The notes beneath the pieces are model-generated. The model was not told the origin of the DNA. It ran no database searches and was given only the letters and a program-made list of their open reading frames with translations. Made by a program: the position numbers and the translations under genes. Shown piece by piece: positions 1 through 8,649 of a DNA stretch of 64,000 nucleotides. Numbering within the stretch: position 1 is the stretch's first letter; every line of letters begins with the position of its first letter. The stretch is from assembly GCA_963785765.1 (NCBI GenBank), contig CAWAWM010000003.1, positions 310,001 through 374,000 on the forward strand. Reading direction: 5' to 3'. Source of the DNA: DATBGO01 sp963785765 (GTDB taxonomy: Bacteria; Actinomycetota; Actinomycetes; Streptosporangiales; Streptosporangiaceae).

Positions 1-634
1 CCGCCAGCCGGGCCGCGAGCGGCGCGGTCCGCGGCCCCAGCCCGAGCTTTTCCGCCTGCCACAGGTCCGACGGCGTGTCCACGTCCCGTCGCAGCCCGCT
101 GACGGCCGACAGGTCCAGCTGCACGGCGCCGGCCCGGCGATGCCGGTCCCGCGAGCCCGGTCCGAACCTCGGGCGGAACGCTGCTCCAGGCCCGGCCGCA
201 TACAGCGTCGTGCCCGTGCCCGCGGCGTCCGCGACGAACGCCTCGGGCAGCTCGGCCGCTGCGGCCAGCGCCCGGTCAAGCTCGGCCGGGCGGAGCGCCG
301 GCAAGTCAGCCGCCAGGGCGGCCGTGCCCCGGCCCGGCCAGCGGGCCGCCGCATGCGCGGCGCCGAACTTAAGGGCCGGGTTGATGCCCGCCCCCGGTTC
401 ATCCGGCAGCACCACCGCGCCCAGGCCGGACAGCTCGCCCGCGGCCGTCGCGTCGTCGGTGATCACGATCACCGTGCCGGCCGCGCGGCAGGCCACGGCG
501 GCCGCCACCGTGTCGGCCGCCATCGCGAGCGCCAGTTCGGGGCGGGTCGCCCCGGCCAGCGCCCCGAGCCGCGATTTGGCCCGGGCAAGTACCTTGACGG
601 GGATCACTACCGACCAGGACAGCGGGGTATCCAT
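1..634 (-). CDS. cofC: 2-phospho-L-lactate / phosphoenolpyruvate guanylyltransferase, partial (3' end outside window)
   Basis: The minus-strand frame starting at the ATG at 634 reads MDTPLSWSVVIPVKVLARAK, the N-terminus of the CofC/FbiD family. These enzymes transfer GMP to phospholactate or phosphoenolpyruvate in coenzyme F420 synthesis. Later segments also fit: VIVITDD, a GAGINPAL motif and an AALAADLPALRP stretch typical of this nucleotidyltransferase fold. About 211 codons are visible and the frame is still open at base 1, so the stop lies outside the window. It is divergent from plsC, with 51 bases between the starts. Whether lactate or pyruvate is the acceptor cannot be told; the FbiD-type PEP reaction is usual in actinobacteria. 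The F420-type reductase at 15336-16016 fits an F420-making host. Confidence 0.88.
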   Translation of the reverse strand, partial: MDTPLSWSVVIPVKVLARAKSRLGALAGATRPELALAMAADTVAAAVACRAAGTVIVITDDATAAGELSGLGAVVLPDEPGAGINPALKFGAAHAAARWPGRGTAALAADLPALRPAELDRALAAAAELPEAFVADAAGTGTTLYAAGPGAAFRPRFGPGSRDRHRRAGAVQLDLSAVSGLRRDVDTPSDLWQAEKLGLGPRTAPLAARLA

Positions 635-685
635 GCAACTGATCCTGCCTCGACACCGCCTGGCCCGAACCGGGAGACTGGCCAT

Positions 686-1771
686 ATGAAGCGCGAGACG
701 GCCAAGAACGGCAAGCGGGCGGACGGCAGCTACTCGCGTGCCTGGCGAAGGGTCTCCAAGATCATCCTGGTGCCGCTGATCCCGGCCATGATGAAGCGGG
801 ACTGGCACGGCAAGGAGAATTTCCCCGCCGAGGGCGGCATGATCCTGGCCGCCAACCACCTGTCCTACATGGATATCTTCGCGATGTCCCTGTACAGCTA
901 CGAGGCCGGCCGGTACCCGGTCTTCCTGGCCAAGTCGACGCTCTTCGACATCCCGGTGCTCGGCGCGGTCATCCGCAAGCTGGGGCAGCTGCCGGTGCAC
1001 CGCCATGCCACCGACGCCGCGCTCGTCCTGCGCGACGCCGAGGCGGGCATCAGGAACGGCGCCTGCGTGATCTTCTATCCGGAGGCCACCGTCACCCGCG
1101 ACCCGGCGCAATGGCCCATGGTGGCCAAGACGGGGGCGGCCAGGCTCGCCCTGATGACCGGCGCCCCGGTGGTCCCGGTGGCGCACTGGGGCGCCCAGGA
1201 CATTCTCCCGTACCACAGCTACCTGCCGCGGCTCGTGCCCCGCAAGACGGTGCACGTGCTGGCCGGCCCGCCGGTTGACCTGTCCGCGTTCGAGGGCCAG
1301 CCGCTGACCAGCAAGACGCTGCATGCGGCCACCGAGGCCATCATGAAGGACATCACGGGCCTGCTCGCCCAGCTGCGCGGCGAGACTCCGCCGGCCGAGC
1401 CCTATCACCCCGCGGTCGCCCGCAGGAAGGCCCGCCAGGAACTACGTCAGCTGCAAAATGACCAGGCCGGAACGGATGGTTCTGCCAACCCGGGTACCGA
1501 AGCAGGCTCGGTCACAGCGCAGGACGCCAGCCTGACGCCGGACTCAGGCAGCACCGCCGACGCGGCCCCCGCACCAGACTCCCGCAGCACCGCCGTCCCC
1601 GGCACCACGCCGACGTCCACCGTCACTCCTGGCGCTGCCGTCACTCCTGGCGCTGCCGTCACTCCCGACTCCACCATCACTCCCGACTCCGCCGCCTCCT
1701 CCGCACCCAGCGGCCCTTCCGCCCCCGGCGCGTCTTCCGACTCCGGCACCACGCAGGTGACCCAGACGTGA
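686..1771 (+). CDS. plsC: 1-acyl-sn-glycerol-3-phosphate acyltransferase with Pro/Thr-rich tail
   Basis: A 361-residue PlsC-family protein that acylates lysophosphatidic acid to phosphatidic acid at the membrane. The catalytic H-X4-D is seen as HLSYMD (residues 58-63), and the acyl-acceptor block as FYPEATV near residue 130, a variant of the usual FPEG. I chose the ATG at 686 (MKRETAKNG); the longer open frame upstream is antisense to cofC. The last roughly 110 residues are a low-complexity Ser/Thr/Pro/Ala tail with short repeats (TPGAAV twice, TPDS three times) that is not part of the enzyme fold. The stop codon overlaps the gpsA start (GTGA), so the two are translationally coupled. plsC next to gpsA makes a phospholipid precursor operon. 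Confidence 0.92.
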   Translation: MKRETAKNGKRADGSYSRAWRRVSKIILVPLIPAMMKRDWHGKENFPAEGGMILAANHLSYMDIFAMSLYSYEAGRYPVFLAKSTLFDIPVLGAVIRKLGQLPVHRHATDAALVLRDAEAGIRNGACVIFYPEATVTRDPAQWPMVAKTGAARLALMTGAPVVPVAHWGAQDILPYHSYLPRLVPRKTVHVLAGPPVDLSAFEGQPLTSKTLHAATEAIMKDITGLLAQLRGETPPAEPYHPAVARRKARQELRQLQNDQAGTDGSANPGTEAGSVTAQDASLTPDSGSTADAAPAPDSRSTAVPGTTPTSTVTPGAAVTPGAAVTPDSTITPDSAASSAPSGPSAPGASSDSGTTQVTQT

Positions 1772-2772
1772 GGGCAGCCGTAATGGGCGCCGGCTCCTGG
1801 GGCACCACCTTCGCCCAGGTGCTCTGCGATGCCGGTACCCCTGCCACGCTGTACTGCCGTCGGCCCGAGCTCGCCAAAACCATCAACGCCACCCGGGAGA
1901 ACCCCGATTACCTGCCGGGCATCCCGCTCACCGAGGCCATCCGTGCCACCTCCGAGCCCGTCGACGCCCTGGACGGCGCCGATCTGGTGATCCTGGCCGT
2001 GCCTGCGCAGTCGCTGCGGCGGAACCTGGCCGACTGGGCCGGGCTGCTGCCGCCGGATGCGCTGCTGGTCAGCCTGATGAAGGGCATCGAGCTTGGCACC
2101 TGCAAACGGATGAGCGAGGTCGTCGCTGAGCTGGCCGACGTGCCGCCAGAGCGGACCGCCGTGGTCTCCGGGCCCAACCTGGCCCGCGAGATCGCCCAGC
2201 GCCAGTACGCGGCCTCGGTGGTGGCCTGCACCGACGACGCGGCCGCCGGGCAACTGCAGGCGGCCTGCCACACCGGCTACTTCCGCCCGTACACCAACCC
2301 GGACGTCATCGGCTGCGAGCTCGGCGGCGCGGTCAAGAACGTGATCGCGCTCGCGGTCGGCATCGCCGTCGGTATGGGGCTCGGTGACAACACCCGGGCG
2401 ATGCTGATCACCAGGGGCCTCGCCGAGATCACCCGGCTCGGCGCGGCCCTCGGTGCTGATCAGCACACGTTCGCCGGCCTGGCCGGGATGGGCGACCTCG
2501 TCGTCACCTGCAGCTCACCGCTGTCGCGTAACCGCACGTTCGGCGAGAACCTGGGCAAGGGCATGGCGCTCGATGAGGTCATCGCGGCCACCAGGCAGAC
2601 CGCCGAAGGCGTAGCGTCCTGCGGGTCGGTTCTGCAGCTGGCCAGGCGCGAGGGCGTCGAGATGCCGATCACCGAGGTCATGACCGCGGTGATGCATGAG
2701 GGCCTGGAGGTTGGGAAGGCAGCCCTGATGCTGGCCAGCAGATCAGCCAAACCGGAACGCTACGGCGTCTGA
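1768..2772 (+). CDS. gpsA: NAD(P)-dependent glycerol-3-phosphate dehydrogenase
   Basis: This 334-residue cytosolic enzyme reduces dihydroxyacetone phosphate to sn-glycerol 3-phosphate, the backbone used by the acyltransferase encoded just upstream. The N-terminal Rossmann motif is VMGAGSWGTT. The family segments VSGPNLAREI, the catalytic-lysine region GGAVKNVIALAVG, and GDLVVTCSSPLSRN are all present. The GTG start at 1768 overlaps the plsC stop by four bases. Length and motifs are normal for a complete enzyme. A 143-base spacer separates it from ddl, so the operon may continue. Confidence 0.96.
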   Translation: MRAAVMGAGSWGTTFAQVLCDAGTPATLYCRRPELAKTINATRENPDYLPGIPLTEAIRATSEPVDALDGADLVILAVPAQSLRRNLADWAGLLPPDALLVSLMKGIELGTCKRMSEVVAELADVPPERTAVVSGPNLAREIAQRQYAASVVACTDDAAAGQLQAACHTGYFRPYTNPDVIGCELGGAVKNVIALAVGIAVGMGLGDNTRAMLITRGLAEITRLGAALGADQHTFAGLAGMGDLVVTCSSPLSRNRTFGENLGKGMALDEVIAATRQTAEGVASCGSVLQLARREGVEMPITEVMTAVMHEGLEVGKAALMLASRSAKPERYGV

Positions 2773-2915
2773 CCACCAGAAGGGCAGCTGACCGGGCAGG
2801 ATCTGAGGTCCTGGGCGGTGAGGTCCTGGACCGGCGTCAGCCGGGCCCTCAAATGGGGCCCAGGCGGCTCCCCAGGCGGGGGCGCCGCGGGCTCCAGATG
2901 GCAGAGGAGGATCGG

Positions 2916-4040
2916 GTGAGCGAGCAGCGCAAGATCAGGGTCGCGGTCGTTTTCGGTGGCCGGGGTCCCGAGCACGCGGTGTCCTGTATGGGGGGCGGCA
3001 ACATGCTCGCATCCATCGACAGGGACAAATACGACGTGGTCCCGGTGGGCATCACCACGGAAGGCAACTGGGTGCTGGCCGCAGACGACCCGGCGCGGCT
3101 CGCCGTCACCGGTGGCCAGCTGCCGTCGGTCGATGCGGTCGCGCAGCCGGGTAGCCAGGTCGTCCCGTGGGCCAGCCCGGGCGCCATCGAGGCCACCGCG
3201 CCCGGGCACATCCCGCACCTGCTCAGCGAGGTCGACGTGGTGCTGCCGGTGCTGCACGGCCCGTTCGGTGAGGACGGCACCATCCAGGGCCTGCTGGAGA
3301 TGGCCGGGATCAGGTACGTGGGCTCCGGGGTACTCGCCAGCGCGGTGAGCATGGACAAGGCCTACATGAAGATGATCTTCAAGGGGAGCGGGCTGCCGGT
3401 CGGGCCGTACGTGGTCCTGCGCGAGCGGGACTGGCCGGCCGCCGACCCCGAGGGCAAGCGGGTACAGGACGCGATCGCCGAGCTGGGCTGGCCGCTGTTC
3501 GTCAAGCCGGCCCGCGGCGGCTCCAGCATCGGCACCGCCAAGGCAGCCGACGCCGAGCAGCTGGCCCGGGCCATCGAGAATGCCAGGCAGTACGACCCCA
3601 AGGTGCTCGTGGAGGCCGCTATCGCGGGACGCGAGATCGAATGCTCAGTGCTTGAGGGCATCGACGGCGGGCCGCCGGACACCAGCCTCCCCGGCCAGCT
3701 GCTCATCGAAGGCGGCGAGGAGTTCTGGGACTTCGAGGCGAAGTACCTGGACACGGCCAGCGGGATGGCCATCCCGGCTCCGATCCCGCAGGCGCACAGC
3801 GCGGAGATCCGCAGGCTCGCCGCCGAGGCGTTCACGGCGGTTTCGGCTGAGGGCTTCGCCCGGGTGGACTTCTTCTATACGCCGGACGGCCAGATCCTGC
3901 TCAACGAGATCAACACGATCCCCGGCCTGTCCCCAGCGTCGTATTTCCAGAAGATGTGGGAGGCGAGCGGACTTCCGTTTGGCCAGCTGATCGACCGGAT
4001 GTTGAGCACCGCCCTGAAGAAGCGCCCCGGCCTGCGCTGA
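2916..4040 (+). CDS. ddl: D-alanine--D-alanine ligase
   Basis: A 374-residue ATP-grasp ligase that joins two D-alanines for peptidoglycan precursor synthesis. The N-terminus shows VAVVFGGRGPEHAVS. The ATP-grasp core shows PLFVKPARGGSSIG, and the C-terminus shows the metal and substrate block QILLNEINTIPGLSPASYF. The open frame extends upstream to 2853, but the GTG at 2916 is preceded by AGAGGAGG at a 5-base spacing and starts directly before the fold (VSEQRKIRVAVVFGG), so I prefer it. The position after gpsA is common in actinobacteria. There is no sign of the active-site change that marks D-Ala-D-Lac ligases, but I did not model the site. Confidence 0.95.
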   Translation: MSEQRKIRVAVVFGGRGPEHAVSCMGGGNMLASIDRDKYDVVPVGITTEGNWVLAADDPARLAVTGGQLPSVDAVAQPGSQVVPWASPGAIEATAPGHIPHLLSEVDVVLPVLHGPFGEDGTIQGLLEMAGIRYVGSGVLASAVSMDKAYMKMIFKGSGLPVGPYVVLRERDWPAADPEGKRVQDAIAELGWPLFVKPARGGSSIGTAKAADAEQLARAIENARQYDPKVLVEAAIAGREIECSVLEGIDGGPPDTSLPGQLLIEGGEEFWDFEAKYLDTASGMAIPAPIPQAHSAEIRRLAAEAFTAVSAEGFARVDFFYTPDGQILLNEINTIPGLSPASYFQKMWEASGLPFGQLIDRMLSTALKKRPGLR

Positions 4041-4238
4041 GCCACCTCGCTATTGGCGATCAGCATTGAAGAAGCTTAAGCGGCCAGGTACGGGCACTGC
4101 CGATGGCTCGTATTCCATCATTGCCGGTCATTGGCTCTACGAGCTACGTCAACACCTCGGCCGCCACCGTCCGGCGCAGTTACCCGGCGGCGAATGACGG
4201 CAGGCGGCGCATGGCGGCCGACAGCGGCCGACGGCGCA

Positions 4239-4269
4239 CGGCGGGCGACACCACATGCGCCGCCCGCCG
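4239..4269 (-). terminator. Hairpin after the HU gene
   Basis: CGGCGGGCG at 4239-4247 and CGCCCGCCG at 4261-4269 form a perfect 9-bp stem with a 13-base loop, 6 bases beyond the HU stop codon on the minus strand. There is no U-tract, as is usual for actinobacterial terminators. It may serve ddl from the other side. Confidence 0.5.
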
Positions 4270-4275
4270 CACGAG

Positions 4276-4575
4276 CTATCGCTTGACCGCGGCGATCCTC
4301 TTCTCGCCATTCACGACCGCCTTGAAGTCCGAGCCGGCCCGGAACTTGGGCACGGAGGACTTGGGCACCTTGATGGCCGCGCCGGTGGCCGGGTTGCGCG
4401 CGGTGCGCGCCGGCCGGACGGCCTTCTCGAACACGCCGAACCCGGTGATTGAGACCTTGTCACCCTTGGCTACTGCCGCCTGGATGGTGTCGAGCACGGC
4501 GTTCACTGCTTCGGTCGCGGTTTTCTTGTCCCCCAACCGTCCTGAAATCGCATCGATCAGGTCACGCTTGTTCAT
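4276..4575 (-). CDS. HU family histone-like DNA-binding protein
   Basis: A 99-residue nucleoid protein of the HU/IHF family, which binds and bends DNA as a dimer. The sequence starts MNKRDLIDAISGRLGDKK and carries the helix-rich dimer core, the ITGFGVFEK strand, and the DNA-embracing arm around TARNPATGAAIKVP. The ATG at 4575 has AGGAG nine bases upstream. Longer in-frame starts would add an unrelated basic extension, so I reject them. This is the short HU form without the lysine/alanine-rich tail seen in HupB or HupS. It converges on ddl. A 246-base leader separates it from the next minus-strand reading frame. Confidence 0.95.
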   Translation of the reverse strand: MNKRDLIDAISGRLGDKKTATEAVNAVLDTIQAAVAKGDKVSITGFGVFEKAVRPARTARNPATGAAIKVPKSSVPKFRAGSDFKAVVNGEKRIAAVKR

Positions 4576-4821
4576 TTCCTCACTCCTGCGGTTCCCCCAA
4601 CGGGAGGTCGCGCGGACAGGGCACCAGCTATTCGCGACCTCTGACCTGCTTGAAATTAGGCGATCCAGCGCTGTCGCACAAACACCTCCGCTTAAAAGCA
4701 CGGCGTGTCGAGCCCTGAACCGTGCATATTGCAGCAGGAATCCCCGATCCACGACCGTTTTAATCCTCCTGGCCAGGCCGCGACGCCGGATCGGCCCGAC
4801 CGCACGGGCGCTAGGCACCAC

Positions 4822-5124
4822 CTATGGCGGCTCAGGACCCGTGCTGCGCGGGTCCTGAGCGCGAGCCTGGATTTCGGGAACCAGATCAGCCAGCAGCAGG
4901 TCAAGCCGATGCTCACAGCGCGTTGCGTCAGCGCCGGGGCCCTTTAGCGCATCACAAATCGCCGCGAGCCGACGCTGAAACCTGGCCCGCACGGCAGTAT
5001 CGACAGCCACGGATTCGAGCACTCGCTGCACCGCCGCCAAGCGCTCAGGAAGGTCCTTCGCGCCGCTTAGCGCGGCGTCATACTGGCCTCGCCCAGCTGC
5101 CCCGAAATCACCATTTGTGACCAC
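4822..5124 (-). CDS. Small hypothetical helical protein
   Basis: A 100-residue frame with a GTG start, rich in Ala, Arg, Leu and Asp, and predicted by eye to be amphipathic helices (for example DLPERLAAVQRVLESVAVD and RCEHRLDLLLADLVPEIQ). I do not recognise a family. The acidic/hydrophobic spacing looks like real protein, better than the Pro/Gly-rich frame on the opposite strand. A perfect 12-bp hairpin falls inside its last codons, which could be its terminator or could mean the true gene is shorter. Two palindromes lie upstream at 5162-5249. Confidence 0.45.
   Translation of the reverse strand: MVTNGDFGAAGRGQYDAALSGAKDLPERLAAVQRVLESVAVDTAVRARFQRRLAAICDALKGPGADATRCEHRLDLLLADLVPEIQARAQDPRSTGPEPP
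4830..4860. terminator. Perfect 12-bp stem-loop
   Basis: GCTCAGGACCCG (4830-4841) pairs perfectly with CGGGTCCTGAGC (4849-4860) across a 7-base loop. It is symmetrical, so it could end transcription from either side. It overlaps the 3' end of the small frame at 4822-5124. Confidence 0.5.
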
Positions 5125-5757
5125 TTATCCTCGCGCCATCCTCACGTCTGCTCGGTTCATGATCGATGGCTCCATCGATTATCGCGCGCTATGTCTCGCG
5201 ATATTATGACCATGCCCGCTAACCGGTCATCCCTAATCATGCTGACCGGAATATTGTCTAGCCGCCATTAGCCATCCGGCGCCGCTTAAGCCGTTCCAAA
5301 GGTATCTCGCCGCCCAGCTCTGGACAGCACCAGCCCAGCTCGCCCGGATGTCTGGTCGCGCCCAGCCAGGCTGCCTCCGTCCGGCGGGCCCGCTCCCTGG
5401 CCGGTTCGCCGGCACCCGCGCCGCGATTAGCTGCGCCAGGTCCCCGCTAGCCGCCCGGCGCCGCCCCCCGCACCGTGTTACCTGCGCCACATCCCCAGCT
5501 CGCCGCCCGGCGCCCACAACTCCCCGCAGCTTTCACTGACGCCACATCCCGGGCTTGCCCGGCCGGGCTAACCGCCGCGCCAGCCAGTAGAGTCCGTAGT
5601 TGTCCGGCAGGCTCGGCTCCGGCGTCACCTGCGGCGGATGGCCCTGCCGGACGGGACGTTGGGCCCTGGCTGCCATGCCTGACGGCACGGAAGCCTTAAC
5701 AGCAACAGACTGCGGGCAACTCGCAGCCTGCCCCGAATGACTCGTGAGGTCGCGCCC
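5125..5757. other. Non-coding stretch with two inverted repeats
   Basis: No convincing gene. A perfect 8-bp-arm palindrome lies at 5162-5179 (ATCGATGG-CT-CCATCGAT) and a second inverted repeat at 5223-5249 (CCGGTCA / TGACCGG). Both sit in the only AT-richer part of the gap, upstream of the minus-strand small frame, and could be promoter or operator sites. 5330-5530 is C-rich with loosely repeated cgccgcccggcgcc blocks. A short minus-strand frame of about 50 codons ending at 5533 is weakly protein-like, but I do not call it a gene. Confidence 0.4.
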
Positions 5758-6918
5758 ATGAAGGTGGCTGTCGTCAGGGAAAGCGGTCCCGGTGAGCGCC
5801 GGGTCGCGCTGGTGCCTGAAGCCGTGGTAAAGCTGCGCGCCGCTGGACTCGACGTCCTGGTGGAGTCGGGCGCAGGAGACGGGGCCTGGCTGGCCGACGG
5901 CAATTACGCCGAGGCCGGGGCGTCCATCGTCTCCCATGCTGAGGCCTGGGCGGCCGATGCCATTCTGATGGTCGGAAAGCCGGATCCTGCAGCCATCGCC
6001 GGCCTGCGGGCCGGGCAGGTGCTGTTCGGGATGCTAGCGCCGCTGACCGATCCAGCGCTGGCCGGGCAGCTCGCCACCGCGGGTGTGACCGCGATCAGCA
6101 TGGATCTGATCCCCCGGACCCTGCCGCGGGCCCAGTCGATGGATGCGCTGACGTCTCAGGCCAACATTGCCGGCTACAAGGCCGTCCTGCTGGCCGCGAG
6201 TTCCTACGGGAGGTTCTTCCCGCTGCTCATTACGGCTGCGGGCACGGCCAGGCCCGCGAAGGTGCTGGTTCTCGGTACCGGGGTAGCCGGCCTGCAGGCG
6301 ATCGGAACCGCTCGCAGGCTCGGCGCCGTGGTCTCCGCCTACGACGTGCGACCCGAGACCAAGACCGAAGTGGCCTCGCTCGGGGGCACGTTCATCGAGC
6401 TGAAATCGGTAGGCACGGCCAGCGGCGAAGGCGGTTACGCACGCGCCCTGACCGAGGAAGAACGCCAGGCGCAGCAGGACGAACTGGCCGGCCATATCGC
6501 CCGTCAGGACATTGTGATCACCACCGCCCAGGTCCCCGGCCGCCGGCCGCCCCTGCTGATCACCGACGACGCACTCAAATCGATGTCGGCCGGCTCTGTG
6601 GTGGTCGACATGGGTGCCAGCGACCTCGGCGGCAACGTCGCCGGCTCGGTTCCTGGCCAGACCGTGGTGACGGAGAACGGTGTCACCGTGATCGGAGCGA
6701 GCGGCCTTCCGTCCACGATGGCGCCGGCCGCATCGGCGGCCTATGCGCGCAACGTCAGCACGCTGCTGCTGTACATGACCTCCGACGGCAACCTGACCGT
6801 CGATCTAACCGATGAGCTCCAGGCAGGCGTCGTCATCACCCAGGACGGCCACGTTGTTCATCCCGCGCTTGCCGAGCCCGCTGGAGGTAACGCCAATGTC
6901 AACGGCGCTTCTGACTGA
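5758..6918 (+). CDS. pntAA: Proton-translocating NAD(P) transhydrogenase, subunit alpha part 1
   Basis: This 386-residue protein is the NAD(H)-binding domain I of the membrane transhydrogenase, which couples hydride transfer from NADH to NADP+ to proton flow. It opens with MKVAVVRESGPGERRVALVP, typical of the alanine dehydrogenase/PntA fold. It contains the nucleotide-binding glycine motif VLVLGTGVAGLQAIGTARR, and the RQD loop region around HIARQDIVITTAQVPGRR. The ATG at 5758 has GAGG eight bases upstream; an in-frame ATG at 5737 is less well placed. It overlaps the next gene by 23 bases, giving the three-gene split layout seen in many actinobacteria and alphaproteobacteria. Confidence 0.95.
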   Translation: MKVAVVRESGPGERRVALVPEAVVKLRAAGLDVLVESGAGDGAWLADGNYAEAGASIVSHAEAWAADAILMVGKPDPAAIAGLRAGQVLFGMLAPLTDPALAGQLATAGVTAISMDLIPRTLPRAQSMDALTSQANIAGYKAVLLAASSYGRFFPLLITAAGTARPAKVLVLGTGVAGLQAIGTARRLGAVVSAYDVRPETKTEVASLGGTFIELKSVGTASGEGGYARALTEEERQAQQDELAGHIARQDIVITTAQVPGRRPPLLITDDALKSMSAGSVVVDMGASDLGGNVAGSVPGQTVVTENGVTVIGASGLPSTMAPAASAAYARNVSTLLLYMTSDGNLTVDLTDELQAGVVITQDGHVVHPALAEPAGGNANVNGASD

Positions 6919-7240
6919 CCTGGTCATCTTCGTACTCAGCCTGTGGGTGGGCTTCGAAGTGATCAGCAAGGTCCCGGCCACCCTTCACACGCCGCTGATG
7001 TCGGCGGCCAACTCGATCCACGGGATCGTGCTGGTCGGCGCAATGCTGATCGCCGTCACCGCCAACAACGCCATCGGCTACATCATCGCGTTCATCGCCG
7101 CCGCCTTCGCAGGCATGAACGTCATGGGTGGCTACGTGGTCACCGGCCGGATGCTCAAGATGTTCCACCGCAGACCAGCCGCCCCAGCGGCGCCGACGGC
7201 TCCAGCAGTCACGGCCAGTCAGGACGGACAGGCGTCATGA
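6896..7240 (+). CDS. pntAB: NAD(P) transhydrogenase, subunit alpha part 2
   Basis: A 114-residue membrane subunit with three to four hydrophobic helices (LLTDLVIFVLSLWVGFEVI, SIHGIVLVGAMLIAV, IGYIIAFIAAAFAGMNVMGG). It corresponds to the part of domain II that is fused to PntA in E. coli. The ATG at 6896 lies inside the end of pntAA behind a GGAGGTAA ribosome site. The stop overlaps the pntB start (ATGA). The C-terminal 25 residues are an Ala/Pro-rich cytosolic extension. Confidence 0.94.
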   Translation: MSTALLTDLVIFVLSLWVGFEVISKVPATLHTPLMSAANSIHGIVLVGAMLIAVTANNAIGYIIAFIAAAFAGMNVMGGYVVTGRMLKMFHRRPAAPAAPTAPAVTASQDGQAS

Positions 7241-8649
7241 ACGGCTTCAACACAGTCATCCAGCTGCTCTACGTCCTCGCGGCGTCATGCTTCGTGGCCG
7301 GCCTGCACCTGATGAACAGCCCGGCCACCGCGCGCCGCGGCAACCAGGTGTCCACGACCGGCATGATAATCGCCGTGCTCAGCACTCTCGCGTTGATCAT
7401 CCACGTAGGCGGGATCAGCGTCACCGGCTGGATCGTGATGGCGGCTGGTGCCCTCATCGGTGGCGGCACCGGCCTGTACTTCGCCCGGACTGTGCAGATG
7501 ACCGCGATGCCGCAGCTGGTCAGCGTGTTCAACGCGGTCGGCGGCGGCGCGGCCGCCCTGGTCGGGATCCACGACTACACGATTCTGGCCGGCCGGGCGA
7601 TCGGGGTACCAGAGGCCACCACTATCACGACGCTCCTCGACGTCATCATCGGCGCAGTCACCTTCACAGGATCGATCATCGCCGCGGGCAAGCTGCAGGG
7701 CCTGATCAACTCGGCGCCGGTCACCTTCCGCGGTCAGCGCATCGTCAACCTGGTGCTGGCCGCGATCGCGCTCGGCGCCGGCGGCTACCTGATCGCCACT
7801 CCGAGCCTGCCGGGCCTGTTCATCGTGATCGTCGCCGCGCTGGCGTTCGGCGTCTCGATGGTGATGCCGATCGGCGGCGCCGACATGCCGGTGGTTATCT
7901 CGCTGCTGAACGCGTTCACCGGCACTGCCGTCGCGATGGCCGGCTTCGTGATCAACAACTGGGCGCTGATCATCGCCGGCGCGCTGGTCGGCGCCTCCGG
8001 TGGCATCCTGACCAAGCTGATGGCCGACGCGATGAACCGCTCCATCGGCAACATCATCGTGGGCGGATTCGGCACCGGCGACACCGCGGCCGCCGCGTTG
8101 CCAGGAGCAGGCGCAGGCGTGCGCTCGATCGCCGCCGACGATGCCGCCATCCAGCTTGCTTACGCGTCAAAGGTGATCATCGTGCCCGGCTATGGCCTCG
8201 CCGCAGCGCAGGCCCAGCACGAGGTGGCCGAGCTTGCCGACCTGCTTGAGTCCCGCGGCATCGATGTCAGCTACGCGATCCACCCGGTCGCGGGACGGAT
8301 GCCCGGGCACATGAACGTGCTGCTGGCCGAGGCCAACGTGCCCTACCCGCAGCTCAAGGAGATGGACGAGATCAACCCGGAGTTCGCCCGCACCGATGTG
8401 GCCCTGGTCATCGGGGCCAACGACGTCACCAACCCGGCCGCCCGCCGGGCGGGCACGGCGATCTCGGGGATGCCGATCCTCGACGTGGACCAGGCCAAGA
8501 GCATCATCGTCATCAAGCGCTCGATGGGCCACGGTTACGCCGGCATCGACAACGAGCTCTATGTCGACCCGAAGACCAGCATGTACTTCGGCGACGCCAA
8601 GGCGGCCCTGTCCGGCCTGACCGGCGCCGTCAAGACCCTGGTCGGCTAG
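7237..8649 (+). CDS. pntB: NAD(P) transhydrogenase, subunit beta
   Basis: A 470-residue subunit carrying the rest of the membrane domain (about nine helices, residues 1-270) and the NADP(H)-binding domain III at the C-terminus. Domain III shows IIVPGYGLAAAQAQHEVAEL, the HPVAGRMPGHMNVLLAEANVPY segment and the conserved GANDVTNPAA loop. Length and motifs are complete. The ATG at 7237 overlaps the pntAB stop. The three pnt genes form one tightly coupled operon that would supply NADPH. Confidence 0.95.
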   Translation: MNGFNTVIQLLYVLAASCFVAGLHLMNSPATARRGNQVSTTGMIIAVLSTLALIIHVGGISVTGWIVMAAGALIGGGTGLYFARTVQMTAMPQLVSVFNAVGGGAAALVGIHDYTILAGRAIGVPEATTITTLLDVIIGAVTFTGSIIAAGKLQGLINSAPVTFRGQRIVNLVLAAIALGAGGYLIATPSLPGLFIVIVAALAFGVSMVMPIGGADMPVVISLLNAFTGTAVAMAGFVINNWALIIAGALVGASGGILTKLMADAMNRSIGNIIVGGFGTGDTAAAALPGAGAGVRSIAADDAAIQLAYASKVIIVPGYGLAAAQAQHEVAELADLLESRGIDVSYAIHPVAGRMPGHMNVLLAEANVPYPQLKEMDEINPEFARTDVALVIGANDVTNPAARRAGTAISGMPILDVDQAKSIIVIKRSMGHGYAGIDNELYVDPKTSMYFGDAKAALSGLTGAVKTLVG

